This document shows, in pieces, positions 14,821 through 21,636 of a stretch of 27,932 bases of DNA (positions within the stretch are counted from its first letter, which is position 1; each line of letters begins with the position of its first letter). The notes under the pieces were generated by a model that did not search any database, was not told where the DNA came from, and saw nothing but the letters and a program-made list of their open reading frames with translations. The position numbers and the translations under genes are program-made. The DNA comes from Streptomyces sp. NRRL F-6492 (lineage in GTDB: Bacteria > Actinomycetota > Actinomycetes > Streptomycetales > Streptomycetaceae). Where the stretch lies: contig NZ_LGEG01000273.1 of NCBI RefSeq assembly GCF_001280125.1, positions 1 to 27,932 on the forward strand, in the 5' to 3' direction.

Positions 14821-15309
14821 TCACACGGCGTCCTGGCCGGGGCGCCGGATGCCGAGCGCCTCGGTCGTGGCCGGGTTCACCAGGAGGACGAGCCCGGTGA
14901 CGGCCAGGACGCCGAGGACGGCGCCCGCCGGGATCATCGCGCTGTTCGCCTGGAGCATCTGCCAGGCGACCGGCAGGGCCAGGATCTGGGTGATGACGGC
15001 CGGGCCGCGGCTCCAGGAGCGGCGCAGCCACAGACCGCGGGCGGCGACGAACGGGATCAGGCCGAGGACGACGAGGGTCACGGCCCCCGTCACCGCGCCG
15101 GTGAGGTCGCCGGGCGTCCCGGTCAGGGCCTTCACCAGCATGTACACGCCCCCGGCGAAGAGTCCGAGCGCCTCGACTCCGGCCACGGCCGCCGCCGCGG
15201 CGAGACGGGTGGGACGGGGAGTCCGCTCCGTACCGCCGGCGGCCTTCTCCGTGCCGTCGGCGGGGGTCCGCTCCGTACCGCTGAGGGGGGTCTGCTCCGC
15301 ACTGCTCAT
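14821..15309 (-). CDS. Integral membrane protein, 162 aa
   Basis: Start ATG 15309. The first ~35 residues are hydrophilic, with three similar GTE-R/K-x-P/A units (SGTERTPADGTEKAAGGTER region). Four hydrophobic segments follow, at about residues 36-62, 72-92, 108-122 and 125-145. There is no recognised domain. TACCCT ends 7 bases before the ATG and no ribosome site is present, suggesting leaderless expression. The gene is divergent from the diacylglycerol-kinase-like gene (102 bp between the starts) and convergent with sigH. Confidence 0.75.
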   Translation of the reverse strand: MSSAEQTPLSGTERTPADGTEKAAGGTERTPRPTRLAAAAAVAGVEALGLFAGGVYMLVKALTGTPGDLTGAVTGAVTLVVLGLIPFVAARGLWLRRSWSRGPAVITQILALPVAWQMLQANSAMIPAGAVLGVLAVTGLVLLVNPATTEALGIRRPGQDAV

Positions 15310-15411
15310 GGAAGGCAGGGTAGCGGGGCCGTCCCCGGGACCGCCGGGGCCGGGTGCCGTCGAGCGGGCCGGGACTGGGACCGGTACCGCCGGGTAGGTA
15401 CCCTGGCGACC

Positions 15412-16380
15412 ATGCGCGCACTTCTCGTGGTCAACCCGGCAGCCACCACCACCAGTGCCCGCACCCGTGACGTACTCATCCACGCGCTGGCCAGCGAGAT
15501 GAAGCTGGAGGCGGTCACCACCGAGTACCGCGGACACGCCCGTGACCTGGGCCGACAGGCCGCCGACAGCGGAAACGTCGACCTGGTCGTGGCCCTCGGC
15601 GGGGACGGCACGGTCAACGAGGTGGTCAACGGACTCCTGCACGGCGGGCCCGATCCGGACCGGCTCCCGGGCCTCGCGGTCGTCCCCGGCGGGTCGACCA
15701 ACGTCTTCGCCCGCGCGCTCGGACTGCCGAACGACGCGGTGGAGGCGACCGGCGCGCTGCTCGACGCGTTGCGTGAGGAGCGAACACGTACGGTGAGCCT
15801 CGGTCTCGCCTCCGGGACGCCGGGCACGGAGGACGAGTCGGTGCCGTCCCGCTGGTTCACCTTCTGCGCCGGCCTCGGTTTCGACGCGAGCGTCATCGGC
15901 CGGGTCGAACAGCAGCGGGAGCGCGGGAAGAGGTCCACGCACGCCCTCTATCTCCGCCAGGTGGTGCGCCAGTTCCTGGGGGAGACGAACCGCCGGCACG
16001 GCACGATCACCCTGGAGCGACCGGGCGCGGAGCCGGTCGAGGACCTGGTCCTCTCCATAATCTGCAACACCTCTCCCTGGACCTACCTGGGCAATCGCCC
16101 GGTGTACGCGTCCCCCGAGGCCTCCTTCGAAACAGCGCTGGACGTGCTCGGGCTGAGGCGTCTCTCTACCCCCGCGGTCGCCCGGTATGCCACCCAGTTG
16201 CTCACTTCGTCCCCGGAACGCGGGCCTCGCGGCAAGCACGCGGTCTCCCTGCACGATCTGACCGACTTCACCTTGCATTCGAAGGTCCCCCTCCCCCTCC
16301 AGATGGACGGAGACCACCTGGGACTGCGTACGAGCGTGACGTTCACAGGCGTTCGCCGTGCACTGCGTGTGATTGTGTGA
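15412..16380 (+). CDS. Diacylglycerol/lipid kinase family protein (DagK catalytic domain)
   Basis: 322 aa from ATG 15412. The N-terminal DAGK catalytic domain starts MRALLVVNPAA. It has the nucleotide-binding signature VALGGDGTVNEVVNGL near residues 60-75 and VVPGGSTNVFARALGLP near 89-105, followed by the beta-sandwich lid domain with FCAGLGFDASVIGRVE near 155-170. Members phosphorylate diacylglycerol, ceramide-like lipids or related alcohols; the substrate here is unknown. No membrane segment is seen, so a peripheral location is likely. TACCCT at 15399-15404 ends 7 bases before the ATG, indicating probable leaderless transcription. Confidence 0.9.
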   Translation: MRALLVVNPAATTTSARTRDVLIHALASEMKLEAVTTEYRGHARDLGRQAADSGNVDLVVALGGDGTVNEVVNGLLHGGPDPDRLPGLAVVPGGSTNVFARALGLPNDAVEATGALLDALREERTRTVSLGLASGTPGTEDESVPSRWFTFCAGLGFDASVIGRVEQQRERGKRSTHALYLRQVVRQFLGETNRRHGTITLERPGAEPVEDLVLSIICNTSPWTYLGNRPVYASPEASFETALDVLGLRRLSTPAVARYATQLLTSSPERGPRGKHAVSLHDLTDFTLHSKVPLPLQMDGDHLGLRTSVTFTGVRRALRVIV

Positions 16381-16406
16381 GTGGAAGGGCCCAAAGTCCT
16401 TTCACT
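16380..16406 (+). terminator. Hairpin after the diacylglycerol-kinase-like gene
   Basis: AGTGGAAGG at 16380-16388 pairs with CCTTTCACT at 16398-16406 (one G-U pair) across a 9-base loop, starting at the last base of the stop codon. There is no clean U-tract. Confidence 0.5.
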
Positions 16407-16697
16407 CGAACGTTTAGGCGCGCATCCACCCCTAAGAAGTACGGCTGTGACCTAGCCGACACCGAGGAATCAAAAAAAACTTTCCGGAAGGGGTTGTATC
16501 CGCTGCCGAGGTTTGCGAGTCTCTTCTTGGCGATCGGGACGGCCCGCAACACCGGCCTCCACTGAAAGCCAGAACCCCTCCTCAGTCCAAGGACCACACC
16601 AGTTGATCTGGCAGTCGGCCCTTCCCTTGCGGGGGGATTCGTGAAAGCGTTCACATTCACAAGCAACCTGCACGTAATACCAAGAGAGGTAGCAGCC
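16407..16697 (+). promoter_or_regulatory. Long leader/promoter region of wblE
   Basis: No gene is visible. Near the 3' end GTGAA-AGCG-TTCAC (16641-16654) is a short palindrome. A TTCACA (16650-16655 or 16656-16661) followed by TAATAC at 16675-16680 could be a promoter, but would put the transcript start almost at the ribosome site GAGAGG (16684-16689). An A-run, CAAAAAAAAC at 16471-16480, is unusual for this GC-rich DNA. The true promoter may lie further upstream. Confidence 0.35.
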
Positions 16698-16955
16698 ATG
16701 GACTGGCGTCACAACGCCGTTTGTCGTGAGGAAGACCCCGAGCTGTTCTTCCCCATCGGCAACACCGGTCCTGCGCTGCTGCAGATCGAGGAAGCCAAGG
16801 CCGTCTGCCGCCGCTGCCCCGTCATGGAGCAGTGCCTGCAGTGGGCGCTCGAGTCCGGCCAGGACTCCGGCGTCTGGGGTGGCCTCAGCGAGGACGAGCG
16901 CCGCGCGATGAAGCGCCGTGCCGCTCGCAACCGGGCGCGCAACGCCAGCGCCTGA
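16698..16955 (+). CDS. wblE: WhiB-like iron-sulfur transcription factor WblE
   Basis: 85 aa from ATG 16698, with a GAGAGG ribosome site 8 bases upstream. All WhiB hallmarks are present: C9, C37, C40 and C46 (C-x27-C-x2-C-x5-C) to bind a [4Fe-4S] cluster, the GVWGG turn at residues 58-62, and a basic C-terminal tail (RRAMKRRAARNRARN) for DNA contact. The near-minimal length and the FFPIGNTGPALLQIEEAKAV segment match the WblE/WhiB1 subgroup, usually among the most conserved Wbl proteins. WhiB-like proteins of this class bind region 4 of the principal sigma factor and respond to redox or NO. Location next to sigH and the PdtaS-like kinase matches S. coelicolor. Confidence 0.93.
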   Translation: MDWRHNAVCREEDPELFFPIGNTGPALLQIEEAKAVCRRCPVMEQCLQWALESGQDSGVWGGLSEDERRAMKRRAARNRARNASA

Positions 16956-17047
16956 CGCCCCACTTACAGCCTCAGGCGAGCGGCGCACACATCGCGTGTG
17001 CAATCACCGCCCTTGAGTCGCAGCGCGCAGTAGTAACCCACAGCATT

Positions 17048-17083
17048 CGAGCCCCGGACCGATTTCCTTCGGTCCGGGGCTCG
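17048..17083 (+). terminator. Strong terminator hairpin downstream of wblE
   Basis: A perfect 15-bp stem (17048-17062 with 17069-17083) closes a 6-base loop, TTTCCT. It lies about 90 bp after the wblE stop and may stop transcription from both sides of this convergent gap. Confidence 0.88.
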
Positions 17084-17087
17084 CTGC

Positions 17088-17195
17088 CGTGCACCCGGCG
17101 GAATCCGGGCGGGATTCCGTCCGCATCCGGCCGAACCCGGCGGGATCCCGGCGGGATTCCCGCGGAAGCCGGGGGAACTGCGCCGGGTTCACCGC
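17088..17195. repeat. Degenerate CCGGCGGGATTCC repeats
   Basis: Several irregular copies of a CGGCGGGATTCC-like unit (for example CCGGGCGGGATTCCG, CCGGCGGGATCCC, CCGGCGGGATTCC) fill the gap between the wblE terminator and the kinase gene stop. Probably non-functional sequence drift or slippage. Confidence 0.5.
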
Positions 17196-17205
17196 CCGCC
17201 GGAGG

Positions 17206-18681
17206 TCACTTCTGGGACTGCACGGGAATGTCGAGGACCACCTTCGTGCCGCGCTCCGCGCCCGGCAGCATGTCGAAGGTTCCGCCCAACTCCCCCTCCA
17301 CCAGGGTTCGTACGATCTGGAGGCCGAGGTTTCCGGCCCGCTGCGGATCGAAGCCCTCGGGCAGGCCGCGGCCGTCGTCCTTGACCGTGATGAGGAGACG
17401 GGCGTCGGCCCGGGTCTCGCCGCGGACCGCGGAGACCTCGACCGTGCCCTGCTCCCCCTGCGCGAAGGCGTGTTCGAGGGCGTTCTGCAGGATCTCGGTC
17501 AGGACCATGGAGAGCGGGGTGGCGACCTCGGCGTCGAGGATGCCGAAGCGGCCGCTGCGCCGGCAGGTGACCTTGCCCGGGGAGATCTCCGCGACCATCG
17601 CGATGACGCGGTCGGCGATCTCGTCGAACTCCACGCGCTCGTCCAGGTTCTGGGACAGCGTCTCATGGACGATGGCGATCGAACCGACGCGCCGCACGGC
17701 CTCGTCGAGGGCTTCGCGGCCCCGGTCGGAGTCCATCCGGCGGGCCTGGAGGCGCAGCAGGGCGGCCACCGTCTGGAGGTTGTTCTTCACCCGGTGGTGG
17801 ATCTCCCGGATGGTGGCGTCCTTGGTGATCAACTCGCGCTCGCGGCGGCGCAGTTCTGTGACGTCCCGGAGCAGGACGAGCGAACCGATGCGGGTGCCCT
17901 TGGGCTTGAGCGGGATCGCCCGCAGCTGGATCACCCCGCCGTTGCCCTCGACCTCGAACTCGCGCGGCGCGTAGCCGGAGGCCAGGGTGACCAGGGCCTC
18001 GTCCACCGGGCCCCGGGAGGGCGCGAGTTCGGCGGTGATCTGGCCGAGGTGCTGGCCGACGAGGTCGGCGGCGAGGCCGAGCCGGTGGTAGGCGGAGAGG
18101 GCGTTGGGCGAGGCGTACTGGACGATGCCCTCCGCGTCCAGGCGGACGAGACCGTCGCCGGCGCGGGGCGAGGAGTCCATGTCGACCTGCTCGCCGGGGA
18201 AGGGAAACGTTCCGGCGGCGATCATCTGGGCGAGGTCGGAGGCCGACTGGAGATAGGTGAGCTCGAGCCGGGAGGGGGTGCGGACGGTCAGCAGGTTGGT
18301 GTTGCGGGCGATGACGCCGAGGACCCGGCCCTCGCGCCGCACGGGGATCGACTCGACCCGCACCGGGACCTCCTCGCGCCACTCCGGGTCGCCCTCGCGG
18401 ACGATCCGGCCCTCGTCGAGGGCGGCGTCGAGCAGCGGGCGGCGGCCGCGCGGGACCAGGTGGCCGACCATGTCGTCCTGGTAGGAGGTGGGGCCGGTGT
18501 TCGGCCGCATCTGGGCGACGGAGACGTACCGCGTGCCGTCGAGGGTCGGGACCCAGAGGACGAGGTCGGCGAAGGAGAGGTCGGAGAGCAGCTGCCACTC
18601 CGACACCAGCAGGTGGAGCCACTCGAGGTCGGAGTCGCTCAGGGCGGTGTGCTGGCGTACGAGGTCGTTCATGGAGGGCAC
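17206..18681 (-). CDS. pdtaS: PdtaS-type sensor histidine kinase (HisKA_2)
   Basis: 491 aa from GTG 18681. This start aligns residue by residue with my recollection of the M. tuberculosis PdtaS N-terminus, and TACGCT ends 6 bases before it (leaderless pattern). ATG 18672 is the alternative. Residues 1-150 form the GAF-like N-terminal domain (LHLLVSEWQLLSDLSFADLV), a PAS domain covers about 170-280 (DGLVRLDAEGIVQYASPNAL), and the HisKA_2 dimerisation segment has the phosphoacceptor His near 294 (IREIHHRVKNNLQTVAALLR). The C-terminal ATPase domain shows ILQNALEHAF, DDGRGLPEGF and LGLQIVRTLV. No membrane segment is present, so it is a cytosolic kinase that normally signals to an ANTAR-type response regulator encoded elsewhere. 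A DasR-type site lies about 110 bp upstream. Confidence 0.88.
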   Translation of the reverse strand: MPSMNDLVRQHTALSDSDLEWLHLLVSEWQLLSDLSFADLVLWVPTLDGTRYVSVAQMRPNTGPTSYQDDMVGHLVPRGRRPLLDAALDEGRIVREGDPEWREEVPVRVESIPVRREGRVLGVIARNTNLLTVRTPSRLELTYLQSASDLAQMIAAGTFPFPGEQVDMDSSPRAGDGLVRLDAEGIVQYASPNALSAYHRLGLAADLVGQHLGQITAELAPSRGPVDEALVTLASGYAPREFEVEGNGGVIQLRAIPLKPKGTRIGSLVLLRDVTELRRRERELITKDATIREIHHRVKNNLQTVAALLRLQARRMDSDRGREALDEAVRRVGSIAIVHETLSQNLDERVEFDEIADRVIAMVAEISPGKVTCRRSGRFGILDAEVATPLSMVLTEILQNALEHAFAQGEQGTVEVSAVRGETRADARLLITVKDDGRGLPEGFDPQRAGNLGLQIVRTLVEGELGGTFDMLPGAERGTKVVLDIPVQSQK

Positions 18682-18788
18682 GGTGCGAGCGTACCCGCGG
18701 AATTCGGGGGCGGTGAACCTGGATCTCCGGGGCCGCGTGTTGGAGTATGGGCCAGGAAGGACCGCGTTCCCGTGGATGGACAGACAAG

Positions 18789-18804
18789 AATGGTCTAGTC
18801 CACA
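18789..18804. promoter_or_regulatory. DasR operator-like site (dre) upstream of the sensor kinase
   Basis: AATGGTCTAGTCCACA matches the dre consensus ACTGGTCTAGACCAGT at 11 of 16 positions, including the TGGTCTAG core. The only plausible downstream gene is the PdtaS-like kinase, whose start is 108 bp away on the minus strand. Confidence 0.6.
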
Positions 18805-18976
18805 ATGAACGCGACAGAGCCTCCATCCTCCCCGCACAGGAGGATGGAACGAGGTACCCGACGCTCTCTGCCCTGACTGCGTCGAGACCTCCCACACGGC
18901 CGAGGGACCGCACACCCCCGGCCGGGCGACTCCGGGCTGCGGTGCCGGGCGGGCTGAGGGTCCCGCCGGGCGCCGC

Positions 18977-19130
18977 GGCCCGCGGGTGTTTCCGGGGCCG
19001 CCACCGAGACCCTCGTACGCCCCCTCGGCCCGCGGGTGCCCCCGGAGGGCCCGTCACCGAGACCCGCGTACGCTTCCGCGGCCCGCGGGTGTTTCCGGGG
19101 CCGTCACCGAGGCCCCCGGACGGCCTCCCC
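18977..19130. repeat. Three ~52-bp imperfect tandem repeats
   Basis: Copies begin GGCCCGCGGGTG at 18977, 19027 and 19080 and continue with a GGGCCGTCACCGAGACCC-like segment. Spacing is 50 and 53 bp. Each copy carries the palindrome CCCGCGGG. Confidence 0.7.
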
Positions 19131-19135
19131 CGGGC

Positions 19136-19741
19136 CTACTCCCCCGCCTCCGCCGGCCAGGCGCGCATCGCCGCCTCGGCCACGGCCGCGAGCTCCTCCG
19201 CCGTCGCCCCGTCGCGGGCCTGCTGGGACATGCCCTGGAGGACGGCGCCGCTGAAGCGGGCGAGGGCGTGCGGGTCCGTGCCGGCCGGGAGCTCGCCGGA
19301 CTCCACTCCCCGGCGGATCCGGTCCTCGAAGAAGGCCAGGTTGGCGTTCCTGCGGTCGCGCAGGGCCTCCTCGACCTCGGCGGTCGAGCAGTTGGCCGCG
19401 GCGGAGATCACCAGGCAGCCGCGGGGGTGCCCGGACTCGGTGAAGAGCCCGGCGGCCTCGCGCAGCATGCGCCCGACGGCGCCCCGGGCGGTCGGCTCCT
19501 CCGCGAAGGCGCGGCCGCCGTAGGCGCCGTACGAGAGCACGTACGCCTCGACGACCTCCTCGAAGAGGGTCCTCTTGTCGCCGAAGGCCGCGTAGAGGCT
19601 GGGCGCGCTGATGCCCATGGCGCGGGTGAGGTCGGAGACGGAGGTCGTCTCGTAGCCGTGCTCCCAGAAGGCCATCGTCGCCTGCTCCAGGGCCGTGGGC
19701 CGGTCGAAGGAGCGGGGGCGGCCGCGCTGTCTCGTCACCAT
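19136..19741 (-). CDS. TetR-family repressor, divergent from an SDR gene
   Basis: 201 aa from ATG 19741. The N-terminus is RQRGRPRSFDRPTALEQATM followed by the helix-turn-helix (YETTSVSDLTRAMGISAPSL, YAAFGDKRTLF), a typical TetR/AcrR DNA-binding domain. The C-terminal domain has the pattern GCLVISAAANCSTAEVEEAL, common in TetR_C proteins close to reductase genes. TAGAAT ends 7 bases before the ATG with no ribosome site, so the mRNA is probably leaderless. The operator TAGCG-GA-CGCTA abuts that -10, implying autorepression. The divergent short-chain dehydrogenase is the likely target. Confidence 0.9.
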   Translation of the reverse strand: MVTRQRGRPRSFDRPTALEQATMAFWEHGYETTSVSDLTRAMGISAPSLYAAFGDKRTLFEEVVEAYVLSYGAYGGRAFAEEPTARGAVGRMLREAAGLFTESGHPRGCLVISAAANCSTAEVEEALRDRRNANLAFFEDRIRRGVESGELPAGTDPHALARFSGAVLQGMSQQARDGATAEELAAVAEAAMRAWPAEAGE

Positions 19742-19754
19742 GGAGTGAATTCTA

Positions 19755-19766
19755 TAGCGGACGCTA
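19755..19766. promoter_or_regulatory. Probable TetR operator TAGCG-GA-CGCTA
   Basis: A perfect 5+2+5 palindrome in the 83-bp gap between the divergent TetR and SDR genes. It touches the TAGAAT -10 of the repressor gene. A second imperfect dyad (CGGTC and GACCG around 19780-19799) lies nearer the SDR start. Confidence 0.6.
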
Positions 19767-19824
19767 CGGAACTGGGGTACGGTCTTTTCATAACGACCGA
19801 TACAGATATGGGGGGGGCGTCGCC

Positions 19825-20574
19825 ATGGGCGTGCTCACGGGGAAGACGGCACTGGTCACGGGCGCGAGCCGGGGCATCGGGCGGGGGATCGCCGAGCGAC
19901 TGGGGCGCGACGGGGCGCGGGTCGCGGTGCACTACGGGACGAACGGGGCGGCGGCGAAGGAGGCGGTCGCGGCGATCGAAGCGGCCGGCGGCGAGGCGTT
20001 CGCGCTCGGCCAGGAGCTGGGGGTGCCGGGGGACGCGGCGGCGCTCTGGGCGGCCTTCGACGCGCGGGCGGACGGGCTGGACATCCTGGTGAACAACGCG
20101 GGGATCGGCGCGTCGGCCCCCTTCGCGACGATCGCCGAAGAGGAGTTCGAGCGGGTCTTCGCGGTGAACACGAAGGCCCCGTTCTTCCTGGCGCGGCTCG
20201 GCGCGGAGCGGCTGCGGGACGGGGGCCGGATCGTCAACGTGTCGACGGGGCTGGCGAGGACGGCGCTGATGCCGGACCTGATCGCCTACTCGATGTCGAA
20301 GGGGGCGCTGGACGTCCTCACCCGGGACCTGTCGAAGCTGCTGGGCCCCCGCGGGATCACGGTCAACTCGGTGGCGCCCGGGATCGTGGCGACGGACAAC
20401 ACGGCGTGGCTGGAGGGTGACGAGGAGGCCGGTGCGCGGGCGGCGGGGTACTCGGCGCTGGGCGGGATCGGAAGCACGGCCGAGATAGCCGACGTGGTGG
20501 CCTTCCTGGCCTCGGACGACGCGCGGTGGGTGACGGGGGCCTGGATCGACGCCACGGGGGGTTCGCTGACCTGA
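19825..20574 (+). CDS. Short-chain dehydrogenase/reductase
   Basis: 249 aa from ATG 19825, preceded by a G-rich ribosome site (GGGGGGG). It is a classical SDR: cofactor motif TGASRGIG at residues 12-19, NNAG near 91-94, catalytic Ser in VNVSTGLA near 139-146, YSMSK near 156-160 (Tyr-x-x-x-Lys) and the PGIVATDN loop near 189-196. It probably uses NADP(H), since HYGTNG follows the second strand. The substrate is not predictable. It is probably repressed by the divergent TetR protein. Confidence 0.92.
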   Translation: MGVLTGKTALVTGASRGIGRGIAERLGRDGARVAVHYGTNGAAAKEAVAAIEAAGGEAFALGQELGVPGDAAALWAAFDARADGLDILVNNAGIGASAPFATIAEEEFERVFAVNTKAPFFLARLGAERLRDGGRIVNVSTGLARTALMPDLIAYSMSKGALDVLTRDLSKLLGPRGITVNSVAPGIVATDNTAWLEGDEEAGARAAGYSALGGIGSTAEIADVVAFLASDDARWVTGAWIDATGGSLT

Positions 20575-20703
20575 GCCGCCGGGGCCGCGTGGCCGGGGTC
20601 CGAGTGGCTGGCGGGGTGGGTGCGGCAGACGATGGGAGCGGGGCCGTCCGGGGGGCGGAACGGCATGAGGGGGACGCCCCTCCTCTGCTAGATTTGCCCT
20701 TAG

Positions 20704-20719
20704 ATTGGTCTATACCACA
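20704..20719. promoter_or_regulatory. DasR operator (dre) upstream of nagB
   Basis: ATTGGTCTATACCACA matches the dre consensus ACTGGTCTAGACCAGT at 12 of 16 positions, with an intact TGGTCTA and ACCA. It lies 41 bp before the nagB start. nagB is a well-known DasR target, so this is probably a real repressor site. Confidence 0.85.
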
Positions 20720-20759
20720 GGACCCCTTCCCAGCCCCTCACCAGATCGGCAGGCACAGC

Positions 20760-21545
20760 GTGGAAGTTGTCATCGTCAAGGACGCCAAGGCGGGCGGCGA
20801 GCTCATCGCGGACGGCATCGCCGACCTCCTGCGCCGCAAGCCCGACGCGCTGCTCGGCGTGGCCACCGGCTCGACTCCGCTGCCCATCTACGACGCCCTG
20901 ACCGCCCGGGTGGGGGCGGGCTCGGTGGACGCCTCGCGGGCCCGGATCGCGCAGCTGGACGAGTACGTCGGCCTCCCCGCCGGGCACCCGGAGTCGTACC
21001 GCTCCACCGTGCTCCGGCAGGTCGTCGAGCCGCTCGGGCTCTCCCCGGAGGCCTTCATGGGGCCCGACGGTTCCGCCGAGGACGTCCAGGCGGCCTGCGA
21101 GGACTACGACCGGGCCCTGCGCGAGGCCGGCGGCGTGGACCTCCAGATCCTCGGCATCGGCACCGACGGGCACATCGGCTTCAACGAGCCGTGCTCCTCG
21201 CTCGCCTCCCGGACCCGGATCAAGACGCTCACCGAGCAGACCCGGGTGGACAACGCGCGCTTCTTCGACGACGACATCGAGCAGGTGCCGCACCACGTCA
21301 TCACCCAGGGCATCGGCACCATCCTGGAGGCCCGCCACCTGGTGCTGCTCGCCACCGGCGAGGGCAAGGCCGAGGCCGTGGCGCAGACCGTCGAGGGCCC
21401 GGTGGCGGCGCTCGTGCCGGCCTCCGCGCTCCAGCTGCACCCGCACGCCACGGTCGTCGTGGACGAGGCCGCGGCCTCCAAGCTGAAGCTCGCGGACTAC
21501 TTCCGCCACACCTTCGCCGCCAAGCCGGCCTGGCAGGGCATCTGA
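20760..21545 (+). CDS. nagB: Glucosamine-6-phosphate deaminase NagB
   Basis: 261 aa from GTG 20760 (MEVVIVKDAKAGGELIADGI), the usual NagB length; longer in-frame starts add non-conserved sequence. It converts glucosamine-6-phosphate to fructose-6-phosphate and ammonia in the cytoplasm. Visible signatures are GVATGSTPLPIYDAL at residues 33-47 (phosphate loop), LDEYVGL with D67 (general base), and GIGTDGHIGFNEP at 132-144 with D136, H138 and E143 of the catalytic relay. The weak GGCAGG ribosome site is 7-8 bases upstream. By removing GlcN-6-P, the effector of DasR, it feeds back on the regulon encoded next to it. A dre site lies in its promoter, and a strong terminator follows. Confidence 0.95.
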   Translation: MEVVIVKDAKAGGELIADGIADLLRRKPDALLGVATGSTPLPIYDALTARVGAGSVDASRARIAQLDEYVGLPAGHPESYRSTVLRQVVEPLGLSPEAFMGPDGSAEDVQAACEDYDRALREAGGVDLQILGIGTDGHIGFNEPCSSLASRTRIKTLTEQTRVDNARFFDDDIEQVPHHVITQGIGTILEARHLVLLATGEGKAEAVAQTVEGPVAALVPASALQLHPHATVVVDEAAASKLKLADYFRHTFAAKPAWQGI

Positions 21546-21570
21546 ACCGCCCCGCACCCCCGGCGGCAGC

Positions 21571-21614
21571 GCGAAGGGGCCCGGCACCCGAGGACGGGTG
21601 CCGGGCCCCTTCGC
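21571..21614. terminator. Bidirectional terminator between nagB and the GH3 gene
   Basis: A perfect 19-bp stem (21571-21589 with 21596-21614) with a 6-base loop sits in the 91-bp gap between two convergent genes. It can end transcripts from both. Confidence 0.92.
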
Positions 21615-21636
21615 ACAGGGCGCGTACGGGCGGGCG

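Larger units (their letters stand above)
18682..19135. other. 454-bp gene-free stretch upstream of the sensor kinase
   Basis: It holds the kinase promoter (TACGCT on the minus strand at 18688-18693), a DasR-like site at 18789-18804 and three long GC-rich repeats at 18977-19130. No protein-coding segment with normal composition was found on either strand. Confidence 0.6.

Noticed and set aside
16466..16495. Possible SigR-type promoter (GGAAT ... GTT) upstream of wblE
   Set aside because: The spacing is about 22 bp, clearly longer than the 18 bp needed, so it is probably chance.
18977..19130. CRISPR-like array
   Set aside because: Only three imperfect copies with no unique spacers and no cas genes in the window.
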